A DNA stretch of 64,000 nt from Dietzia sp. ANT_WB102 (GCF_008369165.1 NZ_VOBA01000001.1:1605630-1669629); one strand, 5' to 3'; positions 52,176 to 62,915 are shown, counted from the first letter of the stretch. Notes: generated by a model from the letters alone, not told the origin. A program made the numbers and translations.

Positions 52176-52562
52176 ATGGACGTCGGAATCGGCACGTTCA
52201 CCGAGATGGAGTTCGACGAGGCGGTGGAGGCGACCAGGGCAGCGCTGGCGGACCGCGGATTCGGGATCCTCCATGAGATCGATCTGACAGCCACCCTGAA
52301 GACCAAGATCGACAAGGACATCGAGCGGGTCCTCATCCTCGGCGCCTGCAACCCGGGATTTGCGGGGAAGGCCTTCGACGTGAGCAAGGACGTCGCGCTG
52401 ATGATTCCGTGCAACGTGGTCGTCCGCGAGTCGGGAGGTGGGTGTGTGATCGAGGCGCAGAACCCGGACCTCCTCTCGCAGGTCATCTCGGGGGGCCTCC
52501 AGGATCTCGCCGACGAGTTGTCCGCCGAGATGCGCGGGATGATGAAGGACCTCACTCGCTGA
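52176..52562 (+). CDS. DUF302 protein
   Basis: 128-residue protein of the DUF302 family (FTEMEFDEAVEATRAALADRGFGILHEIDLTATLKTKI...LGACNPGFAGKAFDVSKDVALMIPCNVVVRE). It keeps Cys in LGACNP and IPCNVVV, the positions conserved in many members. DUF302 genes often lie by CsoR-family regulators and sulfur-handling genes; no activity is established. ATG 52176 follows GGAGG by 8 bases. It forms a pair with the repressor gene. Confidence 0.85.
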   Translation: MDVGIGTFTEMEFDEAVEATRAALADRGFGILHEIDLTATLKTKIDKDIERVLILGACNPGFAGKAFDVSKDVALMIPCNVVVRESGGGCVIEAQNPDLLSQVISGGLQDLADELSAEMRGMMKDLTR

Positions 52563-52575
52563 GTAATCTGGGGGT

Positions 52576-53199
52576 ATGAATCCGCAGCAGTTCAGCGACC
52601 CCAGAACCCTGGCGCAGCGGCGACTCGAGGCGATGGTGGGTCGAGGCGAGTTGTCGCTCTCCGAGTTCTCGGACCGCGCAGCCAAGATCTGGGCCGCGAC
52701 CTGCCCCGCCGAACTCGAGGTGGCGCTGAGCGGGCTACCCGCCGCCGATCCTGGCCTCGCCGGGCAGAATCGCCCGGGGCAGGCGCGCCCGCCGGCCACC
52801 CGTCCCGACAGCGCGATCACGGTGGACGACGGTCAGAGGAAGACCTCCGTCCTCGACACGATCAAGCGTGAAGGCCGCTGGATCCTTCCGGACGACTACC
52901 GCTTGACGTCCTGGATCGGCGAGATCTACCTCGACGCCCGCGAGGCCGTGGTCGACCGCCCTCGGACGCATCTTCGGTTGGACCTGTGGGGCGCCAACGC
53001 CAAGATCCTCCTCCCGCCCGGAGTGTCCGTGGCGATCACGGGCAACCGGACCATGAGCGACCTGAAGATCGACGAAGGACGTTACAACATCAGCGGCGGT
53101 CCGCACCTGGACATCGAGATCAACGGGTTCATGGCCAGCGCGAAGATCAAGATCCTCGCAGCGGGGGAGAAGATCCCCAAGACGTGGAAATGGTTCTAA
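52576..53199 (+). CDS. DUF1707 / LiaF-like protein
   Basis: 207-residue protein. The first 55 residues are a DUF1707 domain (QRRLEAMVGRGELSLSEFSDRAAKIWAATCPAELEVALSGLP). A Pro-rich linker follows, then a C-terminal beta-rich domain (residues about 95-207) like that of LiaF-type cell-envelope stress proteins. No membrane helix is visible between them, unlike many DUF1707 proteins. It follows DUF302 by 13 bases. The exact role is unknown. Confidence 0.75.
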   Translation: MNPQQFSDPRTLAQRRLEAMVGRGELSLSEFSDRAAKIWAATCPAELEVALSGLPAADPGLAGQNRPGQARPPATRPDSAITVDDGQRKTSVLDTIKREGRWILPDDYRLTSWIGEIYLDAREAVVDRPRTHLRLDLWGANAKILLPPGVSVAITGNRTMSDLKIDEGRYNISGGPHLDIEINGFMASAKIKILAAGEKIPKTWKWF

Positions 53200-53263
53200 C
53201 GGGCGCAGATCAGGCACGGCGCCAATTCCGGCGCGGTGGCCCTGCCGGTTCAGCCCTGCCAGT

Positions 53264-54574
<1,311 letters not shown>

Positions 54575-54578
<4 letters not shown>

Positions 54579-55342
54579 GGGGCGGAGTCTACTGAATCCG
54601 CGCGCCCGAGCTTCGCCGCAGCCGCGTCGATCACCCTCTCGGCGAGCTCCGGTCGGCACACGAGGATGTCGGGGGAGTAGGTGTTGGGTTTGTTGAACTG
54701 GATCGGCGAACCATCGATCCGGGATGCGTGCAGGCCCGAGGCGAGGGCGACCCCCACCGGGGCGGCCTGGTCCCACTCGTTCTGCCCGCCGGCGTGGAGA
54801 TAGACGTCGGCGTCACCGAGCAGCACGGACAGCATCTTGGCGCCGGCCGACCCCATCGGCTGCACGCGGAGCCCGAGCGTGTCGGCGACCTCGTGTACCC
54901 CGGCGGGCGGGTTGTTACGGCTGATCACCATTGCTCCGGAGCTCGGCCCGTCAACGTAGTCGACCTGGTCGGACCGGAATACCCGGCCCGCGTCCGGCAG
55001 CCCGACGGAAGCGATGGTGGGCCGGCCGTCAACGACGAGTGCGACGTGCACCGACCAGTCGGAGCGGCCGGTGGAGAACTCCTTGGTCCCGTCGATGACA
55101 TCGATGATCCACACCCGCGACTTCTCCAGCCGACTCAGGTCGTCCGAAACGCCCTCCGAGAGCGTCCCGTCGTCCGGGCGGTGCACGGCCAGCACGTCAT
55201 CGGTCCAAGTCTGGGCGACCTCGTTGGCCACGTGCGCCAGCGACCGTCCGTGCAGCAGCCCGCCTGCGCGGGTGCCCCGGACGATGTCCCCGATCCCGGT
55301 CGCGAGATGGTAGGCCAGATCGTGGTCGTTGAAGTCGCGCAT
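54575..55342 (-). CDS. cysQ: CysQ-like 3'(2'),5'-bisphosphate nucleotidase
   Basis: 255-residue member of the inositol-phosphatase superfamily, closest to mycobacterial CysQ, which removes the 3'-phosphate from PAP/PAPS in sulfate assimilation. [11 protein letters not shown] (Asp81, Asp84) and [25 protein letters not shown] are present. The usual LSEE metal motif reads LSEG (61-64), losing one acidic ligand. ATG 55342 is preferred because TAGAGT ends 6 bases upstream, giving a leaderless start; GTG 55348 is an alternative. Coupled to thyA. Confidence 0.85.
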
Positions 55343-55348
55343 GCCCAC

Positions 55349-55354
55349 ACTCTA
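55349..55354 (-). promoter_or_regulatory. -10 element of the cysQ-thyA-folA operon
   Basis: TAGAGT on the minus strand, 6 bases before ATG 55342, which predicts a leaderless transcript. The -35 is weak. Confidence 0.45.
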
Positions 55355-55408
55355 CGGAGTGGGACGCGCATCACGGCACCTGTCGTACCGGTGCGACATC
55401 ATGAGTTC

Positions 55409-58400
55409 ATGTCCGACGCCCTGGACCGGTTCCACCCGGCCACAGTCTCCTGGTTCAGGGGCGCGTTCGGCGCGCCCACCGCCGCGCAGGAGGGCGCGTG
55501 GGCAGCGCTCGCCGGCGGCGCGCACACCCTGGTCGTGGCGCCCACAGGCTCGGGCAAGACGCTGTCGGCGTTTCTCGCCGCGCTGGACGAACTGCTCCTG
55601 GGCCCGGTCGAATCCGATCCGGGGGTCGGCACCGGGAGACTCCGCGCGTCCGGGCCGGGCACGCGGGTCCTGTACATCTCTCCACTCAAGGCACTGGCGG
55701 TGGACGTCGAGCGAAACCTCCGGGCGCCGCTCGCGGGGATCGCCCGGGAGGCCGCGGCACTAAACACAGAGACTGCGGACGTGACCGTCGGGATCCGGAC
55801 CGGCGACACCCCGCCCGACGAGCGGCGCCGCCAGCGCGCGAAGCCGCCGCACGTCCTGGTAACCACTCCGGAATCGCTGTTCCTGCTGCTCACCTCGGCC
55901 GCCCGCGAAACCTTGACGGGCGTGGACACGGTCATCATCGACGAGATCCACGCGGTGGCCGGCAGCAAACGTGGCGCACACCTCGCGCTGAGCTTGGAGC
56001 GTCTGGACGAGTTGCTCGACAGACCTGCACAGCGGGTGGGCCTCTCGGCGACGGTTAGGCCGCACTCGGAGGTGGCACGTTTCTTGGCGGGAGAGCGCCC
56101 GGTCACCGTAGTGGCGCCGCGCTCGGACAAAAGCTTCGAGTTGTCCGTCCGCGTCCCGGTGGAGGACATGGCGGACCTGTCTTCGGCGACGACAGAGGTG
56201 TCAGCACCCCCGGGCACGCCGGGGCAGGGGTCGATCTGGCCGCACGTCGAACGGCAGGTGGTTGACCTGGTCACCGCGCACCGCTCGACGATCGTGTTCG
56301 TCAACTCACGCAGACTGGCCGAGCGGCTCACCGCCCGTCTCAACGAGATTTATGCCGAGGACACCAATCCCGGCTCGCTGCCCGTCCCGCCGGCCCGGCC
56401 ACCGGCGCAGTTGATGGTGCCGTCGGAGGTCTCACGGGGCGCGCCACCGGAATTGGCGATGGCCCACCACGGGTCGGTATCCAAGGAGCGCCGCGCGCTC
56501 ATCGAGGACGCGTTGAAGTCGGGCAGGCTCCGAGCGGTAGTGGCTACCTCGTCGCTCGAGCTGGGCATCGACATGGGGGCGGTGGACCTGGTGGTGCAGG
56601 TGGAATCTCCGCCGTCGGTGGCCTCGGGGCTGCAGCGCGTCGGTCGCGCCGGTCACCAGGTCGGTGAGATCTCTCGTGCGGTGGTGTTCCCCAAGCACCG
56701 CGCTGATCTGGTGCACAGTGCAGTGACCGTCGAGCGGATGCTCGCCGGTGCGATCGAGGAACTCTCGGTTGTCGCCAACCCCCTCGACGTCCTGGCGCAG
56801 CAGACGGTCGCGGCGTGCGCACTCGAGGCCATCGACGTAGAGGAATGGTTCTCGGCTGTCCGGCGTACCGCTCCCTACGCGGGCCTGCCACGATCGGCCT
56901 TCGAGGCCACGCTCGACATGCTCGCGGGCAAGTATCCGTCGGCGGATTTCGCAGAGTTGCGGCCGCGACTGGTCTGGGACCGCGATGCGGGCACTCTCAC
57001 CGGCCGCCCGGGGGCCCAACGTCTGGCCGTCACGTCGGGCGGCACCATTCCGGACCGCGGACTGTTCGGGGTGTTCATGGTGGGGGAGAAAGCCACCCGT
57101 GTCGGCGAGTTGGACGAGGAGATGGTCTACGAGTCGCGTGTGGGGGACGTGTTCGCACTCGGCGCCTCGAGTTGGCGTGTCGAGGAGATCACTCACGACC
57201 GCGTCATGGTCAGTCCCGCACCCGGGGGTACGGGGCGGCTGCCGTTCTGGCTCGGCGACGACCAGGGGAGGCCCGCCGAGCTCGGTCGCGCGTTGGGTGG
57301 CTTCTTGCGCGAAGTGGCGGGTGGCACGGACTCCGAAGTCACTGCGCGGCTCGACAGCGCCGGTCTGGACGAGAACGCCGCGGCGAACCTCCGACGCTTC
57401 CTGGCGGAGCAGCGCGAGGCGACCGGTCACGTGCCCAGTGACACCACCCTTGTTGTGGAGCGTTTCCGCGACGAGGTCGGGGACTGGCGGGTGGTGCTCC
57501 ACTCGCCGTTCGGCGCGCGGGTGCACTGGCCGTGGGCGGAGGCGGTGCGTGCTCGTCTGGCCGCCGCGCACGGGTTCGATGCGGTGCCGGTGGTATCAGA
57601 CGACGGCATCATCCTCCGGGTCCCGGACATGGGCGACGACGGCGAGTCCGGCTCGCGACCGGGAGCGGAGACGTTCGCGATCGGTGCCGAGGAGGCGGTG
57701 GATCTGGTCACCCGGCATGTGGGCGGGTCCGCGCTCTTCGCCTCCCGCTTCCGTGAGTGTTCGGCGCGAGCTCTGCTGTTCCCCCGGATCGACCCGGGTC
57801 GGAGGGCGCCGTTGTGGCAGCAGCGCCAGAAGTCCGCGCAGTTGCTCGACGTCGCGCGCCAGTACCCAGATTTCCCCATGATCCTCGAGGCGGTGCGCGA
57901 GTGCCTGCAGGACGTCTACGACGTCCCCGCTCTCGAGCGGCTGTTGACCGAGATCGAGTCTCGGACCGTGCGGATCATCGAGGTGGACACGCCCAGCGCG
58001 TCGCCTTTCGCGCAGTCGCTGTTGTTCGACTACGTCGGCGCGTTCCTCTACGAGGGTGACTCACCGCTGGCCGAGAAGCGGGCCGCGGCCCTCGCGATCG
58101 ACCCGTCGCTGCTCGGGCAGCTCCTCGGACGTGTCGAGTTGCGCGAACTGCTCGACACCGACGTGCTGGACTCGATCGAACGGCGGCTGCAGCACCTCGA
58201 AGCCGATCGCGCCGCCCGCGACGCCGAGGCGGTGGTGGACCTCCTGCGGCTCCTCGGTCCGCTCACAGTGGAAGAAGTAGCCGCGCGTTCCGCCGACCCC
58301 GATGCGGTCCCCGAGTGGCTCGCCTCGTTGGCAGCGGCCTGGCGTGTCGTCACCGTCGAGCATGCTGGCCGGACGTGGTGGGCCGGCGTCGAGGACGTGG

Positions 58401-60121
58401 CCAGGCTGCGTGATGGTCTGGGAGTGCCCCCACCGCCCGGAGTGCCGTCGGCGTTCCTCGGCGACGTCGACGACCCGCTCGGAGAACTCGTCCGGCGTTA
58501 CGCGCGCACACACGGGCCGTTCACCGTCGACGCCGTCGCCGAACGATTCGGGCTCGGGGTGGCAGTCGCTCGCGGCGTCCTCGATCGGCTCACCTCCTCC
58601 AGCGTGCTGCTCGCCGGCGAATTCCGCCCGAACGCGACCGGACCGGAGTGGTGCGACGCCGAGGTACTGCGTCACATTCGCCGCCGCTCGCTGGCCGCCC
58701 TGCGTTCCCAGATCGAACCGGTCTCGCACTCCGCGCTGGGCCGCTTCCTGCCCGGCTGGCAGAGCCTCGGCTCCGGCGCCGAGTCCGGTGTAGACGGGGT
58801 GCTCGCTGTGATCGAGCAGCTCGACGGCGTCGCCCTGCCCGCCTCCGCGGTCGAGCCGCTGATCCTGGCGCCGCGTGTGGCGGACTACTCCCCAGCGATG
58901 CTCGACGAACTTCTCGCCGGGGGAGAGGTCATCTGGAGCGGGCGCGGACGAGCCGGTTCGCGTGACGGCTGGATCTCCCTGCACCCTGCGGATTCGGCTG
59001 GTGCGACCCTGCCGCTGGAACGACCGCAGCCGGAGGGACCTGTCCAACTCGCCGTCGTCGACTCCCTGCGCGGCGGTGCCCTGTTCTTCCGCGACATCGT
59101 CGCCAGGGTGAAGGTTGCGACCGCCCCCACCGACGCTGCGGCCACCGCACCCCCCGACGCCGCACCCCCCGACGCTGCGCCCATCATCACTGAGGCGGCG
59201 GTTCGCGATGCGCTGTGGGACCTGGTGTGGGACGGCGTGGTCACCAACGACACCCTCGCCCCGCTGCGAGCGGTACTCGCCGGCGGCGGCTCCTCAGGGT
59301 CGGGGACTGCGCACCGCTCGCCCAGGTCCTCCGCCCGACCGCGTCGGGCCCGGATGGGCAGGACCACCATGGCCCAATTGAACGGCGCGGTCGCCGCGGG
59401 GACGAGGACGCCGCCCATACTCGCTGGTCGCTGGTCGCTGGTGCCTGAGCCGGTCACCGACGCGACCCTGCGCGCCTATGCCTGGGCCGAGACGCTGCTT
59501 CTTCGGCACGGCGTGGTCACCCGGGGCGCGGTGGAGGCCGAGGAGATCCCTGGCGGGTTCGCAGCTGTGTACAAGGTGCTGGCGCAGATGGAGGACTCGG
59601 GGCGCTGCCGGCGGGGGTATTTCGTCGACGGCCTCGGCGCTGCACAGTTCGCCGCCGGCAACACCATCGATCGGCTGCGGACCTTCGACGACACCGCAGA
59701 TGACGACCACTGGCCGTCCGGAACGGACGAACCCACCGTTCGTGTCCTCGCCGCGACCGACCCCGCCAACCCTTACGGGGCGGCCCTGCCCTGGCCTGCC
59801 GGACGCACGACCGGTGAAGGGACCGGGAACGGATCCGGACACCGCCCCGGCCGAAAGGCAGGAGCCCTGGTGGTACTGGTCGACGGCGTGTGCGTGCTGT
59901 TCGTCGAACGCGGGGGGCGGACCATCCTGATCCTCGACGGCCGCGCCGGAGCTGTCCCGCTCGCCGCGGCCGCACTCGCCGACAGTGTGAAGTCGGGCGC
60001 GGTCGGCCCACTCACCGTCACCACCCTCGGTGGCGAACCCGTGCACGCGTCCCCCCATGCAGCGTCGTTCGAGAATGCGGGTTTCGGTATCACTCCCAAG
60101 GGACTGCGTATACGGCGCTAG
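55409..60121 (+). CDS. lhr: Lhr-type large ATP-dependent helicase
   Basis: 1570-residue superfamily-2 DNA helicase. Motifs: Walker A APTGSGKT (44-51), TTPES, DEIH (178-181), SAT, and the RxGRAGHQ motif VI (LQRVGRAGHQVG). A winged-helix and large C-terminal domain complete the Lhr architecture (about 1500 residues in mycobacteria). It unwinds RNA:DNA hybrids in a 3'-5' sense and is linked to DNA repair. ATG 55409 is chosen; the open frame to 54728 lies over cysQ. A Pro/Asp/Ala-repeat and Arg-rich linker near residues 1235-1320 is poorly conserved. Divergent from cysQ. Confidence 0.93.
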   Translation: MSDALDRFHPATVSWFRGAFGAPTAAQEGAWAALAGGAHTLVVAPTGSGKTLSAFLAALDELLLGPVESDPGVGTGRLRASGPGTRVLYISPLKALAVDVERNLRAPLAGIAREAAALNTETADVTVGIRTGDTPPDERRRQRAKPPHVLVTTPESLFLLLTSAARETLTGVDTVIIDEIHAVAGSKRGAHLALSLERLDELLDRPAQRVGLSATVRPHSEVARFLAGERPVTVVAPRSDKSFELSVRVPVEDMADLSSATTEVSAPPGTPGQGSIWPHVERQVVDLVTAHRSTIVFVNSRRLAERLTARLNEIYAEDTNPGSLPVPPARPPAQLMVPSEVSRGAPPELAMAHHGSVSKERRALIEDALKSGRLRAVVATSSLELGIDMGAVDLVVQVESPPSVASGLQRVGRAGHQVGEISRAVVFPKHRADLVHSAVTVERMLAGAIEELSVVANPLDVLAQQTVAACALEAIDVEEWFSAVRRTAPYAGLPRSAFEATLDMLAGKYPSADFAELRPRLVWDRDAGTLTGRPGAQRLAVTSGGTIPDRGLFGVFMVGEKATRVGELDEEMVYESRVGDVFALGASSWRVEEITHDRVMVSPAPGGTGRLPFWLGDDQGRPAELGRALGGFLREVAGGTDSEVTARLDSAGLDENAAANLRRFLAEQREATGHVPSDTTLVVERFRDEVGDWRVVLHSPFGARVHWPWAEAVRARLAAAHGFDAVPVVSDDGIILRVPDMGDDGESGSRPGAETFAIGAEEAVDLVTRHVGGSALFASRFRECSARALLFPRIDPGRRAPLWQQRQKSAQLLDVARQYPDFPMILEAVRECLQDVYDVPALERLLTEIESRTVRIIEVDTPSASPFAQSLLFDYVGAFLYEGDSPLAEKRAAALAIDPSLLGQLLGRVELRELLDTDVLDSIERRLQHLEADRAARDAEAVVDLLRLLGPLTVEEVAARSADPDAVPEWLASLAAAWRVVTVEHAGRTWWAGVEDVARLRDGLGVPPPPGVPSAFLGDVDDPLGELVRRYARTHGPFTVDAVAERFGLGVAVARGVLDRLTSSSVLLAGEFRPNATGPEWCDAEVLRHIRRRSLAALRSQIEPVSHSALGRFLPGWQSLGSGAESGVDGVLAVIEQLDGVALPASAVEPLILAPRVADYSPAMLDELLAGGEVIWSGRGRAGSRDGWISLHPADSAGATLPLERPQPEGPVQLAVVDSLRGGALFFRDIVARVKVATAPTDAAATAPPDAAPPDAAPIITEAAVRDALWDLVWDGVVTNDTLAPLRAVLAGGGSSGSGTAHRSPRSSARPRRARMGRTTMAQLNGAVAAGTRTPPILAGRWSLVPEPVTDATLRAYAWAETLLLRHGVVTRGAVEAEEIPGGFAAVYKVLAQMEDSGRCRRGYFVDGLGAAQFAAGNTIDRLRTFDDTADDDHWPSGTDEPTVRVLAATDPANPYGAALPWPAGRTTGEGTGNGSGHRPGRKAGALVVLVDGVCVLFVERGGRTILILDGRAGAVPLAAAALADSVKSGAVGPLTVTTLGGEPVHASPHAASFENAGFGITPKGLRIRR

Positions 60122-60147
60122 TCAGACAACAGGGCTAGCGCCCCGCC

Positions 60148-60176
60148 TTGAGTCTGAGGCGGCGATTAGTTAGAAT
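60148..60176 (+). promoter_or_regulatory. Promoter of the cation exporter gene
   Basis: TTGAGT at 60148-60153 and TAGAAT at 60171-60176, spacer 17: an excellent match. The palindrome ATGCGCAT (60177-60184) lies at the expected transcript start and could bind a metal-responsive repressor. Confidence 0.6.
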
Positions 60177-60209
60177 ATGCGCATTAGTGCATGTGTCGAG
60201 AGGGGTCGT

Positions 60210-61121
60210 ATGGGTGCTGGTCACAGTCACATTCGACCGTCCGCGCACGCTGGCGGGCGGCACCGGGCGCGGCTCGCGATCGCGTTCGCGCTGACAGTGG
60301 CGTTCTTCGTCGTGGAACTGGTCGCGGGGCTGATTTCCGGGTCCCTCGCCCTGCTCTCCGACGCCGGCCATATGGGCGCGGATGTGGTCGCACTCGGCGC
60401 CGCCCTGCTGGCGACGATGGTCGCCACCCGCCCCGACGGGACCGGCCGCCGGACCTTCGGCCGCTACCGCGCGGAGATCTTCGCCTCCGGGCTTGCGGTG
60501 CTCATCATGCTCGGCATGGGTGTGTACGTCCTGATCGAGGCAGTCGGCAGGCTTGGCTCCGACGCCCCCGTTGCCACCGGGACGATGCTGGTCGTCGGCG
60601 CGCTGGGGCTCGTCATCAACTTGATCTCCCTGCTGTTGTTGCGCAGCGGTTCCAGCGAGAGCCTGGCAGTGCGCGGCGCGTACCTCGAGGTCCTCGCCGA
60701 CGCGGCAGGGTCCGTCGGGGTAATCGTGGCGGCCCTGCTCATGCGGGCGACCGGGTCGACGGCGTGGGACCTGGTGGTCGCGGTCACAATCGCCGTGTTC
60801 ATCGTTGTCCGGGCGGTGATGCTCGGACGGCAGGTGCTCGCCGTCCTGGCCCAGCACGCTCCCGCCGGCGTCGACCCAGTGGAGGTGGAGGCCCAGCTCA
60901 GGGCCTTGCGTGATGTCGAGGAGGTTCACGACCTGCACCTGTGGACGCTGACCTCGGGAATGGACGTGGGTACCGTGCACCTGGTGGTCGACCCGGGTGC
61001 CGATCATGCAGAGGTTCTCGGTGACGCTCGTCGCGTCCTGCTGGAACGGCACGGGGTCGAGCACGTGACAGTGCAGATCGAGACTGCCGGGGTCGTCGGT
61101 TGCCGCGAACTGGGGTGGTGA
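60210..61121 (+). CDS. Cation diffusion facilitator (CzcD-like)
   Basis: 303-residue metal-proton antiporter with six hydrophobic segments and a cytosolic C-terminal domain. The transmembrane-2 site is HxxxD (His54, Asp58 in SDAGHMGAD). The transmembrane-5 site reads ExxxD (Glu160, Asp164 in YLEVLADAAGSVG) where many zinc exporters have HxxxD. ATG 60210 follows GAGAGGGG; the earlier in-frame ATG at 60177 lies at or before the predicted transcript start. It probably exports Zn, Co or similar. nei2 starts 3 bases after its stop. Confidence 0.88.
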   Translation: MGAGHSHIRPSAHAGGRHRARLAIAFALTVAFFVVELVAGLISGSLALLSDAGHMGADVVALGAALLATMVATRPDGTGRRTFGRYRAEIFASGLAVLIMLGMGVYVLIEAVGRLGSDAPVATGTMLVVGALGLVINLISLLLLRSGSSESLAVRGAYLEVLADAAGSVGVIVAALLMRATGSTAWDLVVAVTIAVFIVVRAVMLGRQVLAVLAQHAPAGVDPVEVEAQLRALRDVEEVHDLHLWTLTSGMDVGTVHLVVDPGADHAEVLGDARRVLLERHGVEHVTVQIETAGVVGCRELGW

Positions 61122-61124
61122 ACC

Positions 61125-62000
61125 GTGCCTGAAGGCGACTCAGTGCACAGAGCTGCGACGCGGGTCCACGAGGCACTCGCCGGGCGGACCCTGGACAGGA
61201 CAGAGCTCCGGGTACCGAGGTTCGCCGCTGTTGACCTAACCGGCAGGACGGTGGTGGCGGCCCGGTCCCGGGGGAAGCATCTCTTCGTCGTCGTCGGCCC
61301 CGACGGTCAGGGACGTGATCCCGTCACCCTCCACATCCACCTCAAGATGGAGGGTCGCATCCACATCCTGCGTGCGGGGGACCGGTGGCGGTTCCCCGCT
61401 CACACCGTGCGGCTGCTCCTGCGCGCCGGCGACGTAGAGGTCGTAGGCACCGAACTCGGACTACTGCGCGCCCTGACCCCGGCCGAGGCAGATCGTGCAG
61501 TAGACCATCTCGGGCCCGACCTCCTAGGCACAGACTGGGACCCGGTGACGAGTACCGACGAAGTCGTGCGGCGCATCGTGGAACGACCCACCCGCACGAT
61601 CGGCGAGGCGTTGCTCGATCAGCGCAATCTGGCCGGGATAGGGACCGTCTACCGGGCGGAGCTGTGCTTCCTGCGGGGGGTGGATCCGCGGGATCCCGTA
61701 GAGGTGGTGCCCGATCTTCGTGCCACGGTCACGCTGGCACGTCGGATGCTGGTGGCCAACGCCGACCGCACCGTCCGAGTGACCACCGGCGACACACGAC
61801 GCGGGCGCGAATTGTGGGTGTACGGCCGTGACGGCAAGCCGTGTCGCCGGTGCGGGACCGAGGTGGAGACCTTCCGCCTCGGCGGACTCGCGGACCCGGA
61901 CGAGCCGAGTGACTCTCTCGACCGCATCGCCTACCGTTGCCCGTCCTGCCAGCCGCGTCGTGCCACACTGGGCGCATCGCCAACGGAGGAGAACTCGTGA
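61125..62000 (+). CDS. nei2: Endonuclease VIII-like DNA glycosylase (Nei2)
   Basis: 291-residue Fpg/Nei glycosylase/AP lyase that removes oxidised bases. After initiator removal the N-terminal PEGD supplies the catalytic Pro and Glu. The H2TH region (IGEALLDQRNLAGIGTVYRAELCFLRG) is intact. A zinc finger near the C terminus has CRRCG and CPSC pairs. The start is GTG 61125, 3 bases after the cation exporter. Its stop overlaps the SDR start. The tail after the zinc finger is unremarkable. Confidence 0.92.
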   Translation: MPEGDSVHRAATRVHEALAGRTLDRTELRVPRFAAVDLTGRTVVAARSRGKHLFVVVGPDGQGRDPVTLHIHLKMEGRIHILRAGDRWRFPAHTVRLLLRAGDVEVVGTELGLLRALTPAEADRAVDHLGPDLLGTDWDPVTSTDEVVRRIVERPTRTIGEALLDQRNLAGIGTVYRAELCFLRGVDPRDPVEVVPDLRATVTLARRMLVANADRTVRVTTGDTRRGRELWVYGRDGKPCRRCGTEVETFRLGGLADPDEPSDSLDRIAYRCPSCQPRRATLGASPTEENS

Positions 62001-62752
62001 CCGACCGCAAGACGATTCTGATTACCGGCGCCAGCTCTGGCCTCGGCGAGGGAATGGCCCGCCGCTGGGCCGTGCAGGGAAAGAATCTCGCGCTGTGTGC
62101 GCGGCGGCTGGACCGCCTGGAGGAGCTTCGCGCCGAACTGCTGGAAGCGAATCCCTCGATCACGGTGGCGGTGCGCGAGCTCGATGTGGCAGACGGTGAC
62201 GCGGTGGAGCGGGTTTTCGGCGAGCTCGATGCCGAGCTCGGCGGTATCGACCGTTTCGTACTCAACGCCGGACTGGGCAAGGGTGCCTCAATCGGTACGG
62301 GGAAGGCGCACGCCAACCGGGAGACCGCAATGGTGAACGTGGTCGGGACGCTCAACCAGGCCGAAGCGGCGATGGAACTGCTCTTCACTCGGGGTGAGGG
62401 GCACCTGGTGTTCATCTCGTCGGTGAGTTCGCTGCGAGGCATGCCGAAGGCCCAGAACACCTACGGGGCTACCAAGGCGTTCGTCTCCGCCCTGGCGCAG
62501 GGCCTCTATGCCGAGCTCGACAATGCGGGCAGCCGGATCAAGGTGACGGACATTCTGCCTGGGTACATCCGCACCGACATCAACCGCTCGGTGAAGACCG
62601 CGTTGATGACCGAGTTCGACGAGGGCGTCGACGCGCTGGTCAAAGCGATCGACGCCGAGCCCACCCGCGCACTGGTGCCGGCGAAGCCGTGGAAAGCGAT
62701 CGGCCCGCTGCTGTCGCTCCTGCCCGAGAAGGTCACCCGCCGCTTCGTCTGA
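61997..62752 (+). CDS. Short-chain dehydrogenase/reductase
   Basis: 251-residue SDR. TGASSGLG is the nucleotide-binding loop, LNAGLGKG the NAG-type motif, and Ser in ISSVSS with YGATK forms the catalytic set. The C-terminal ALVPAKPWKAIGPLLSLLPEKVTRRF is typical of actinobacterial SDRs of unknown substrate. GTG 61997 follows GGAGGA by 6 bases and overlaps the nei2 stop, indicating coupling. It converges on pgi. Confidence 0.88.
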   Translation: MTDRKTILITGASSGLGEGMARRWAVQGKNLALCARRLDRLEELRAELLEANPSITVAVRELDVADGDAVERVFGELDAELGGIDRFVLNAGLGKGASIGTGKAHANRETAMVNVVGTLNQAEAAMELLFTRGEGHLVFISSVSSLRGMPKAQNTYGATKAFVSALAQGLYAELDNAGSRIKVTDILPGYIRTDINRSVKTALMTEFDEGVDALVKAIDAEPTRALVPAKPWKAIGPLLSLLPEKVTRRFV

Positions 62753-62892
62753 GCCACCTGTGGCCCTCTTCGGCCGTGCGGGGCATCGCTTGGCGCGCAG
62801 TAGTGGGGCAGAACGGTGGTGTGGGGCGGGCAGGAGGTCGTCAGCTCGCGCCGCGGCAAGTGTCAGGTCCGCGCCCTCCCGATCCCGCAAGC

Positions 62893-62915
62893 TGGCCGGG
62901 CGTCAGCGCCGGCCA
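62893..62915. terminator. Hairpin at the end of pgi
   Basis: TGGCCGG and CCGGCCA arms, 9-base loop, spanning the pgi stop codon in the gap between convergent SDR and pgi. No T-run, so only a possible terminator. Confidence 0.25.

Noticed and set aside
54728-55408. N-terminal extension of lhr by 227 codons
   Set aside because: It runs antisense over cysQ, whose homology is clear; helicase homology starts at ATG 55409.
55381-55408. Possible DNA-damage (LexA or PafBC) box before lhr, based on a GTCGTACCGGTGCGAC near-palindrome
   Set aside because: Does not match the actinobacterial LexA box and lacks the TANNNT expected for the PafBC-type promoter.
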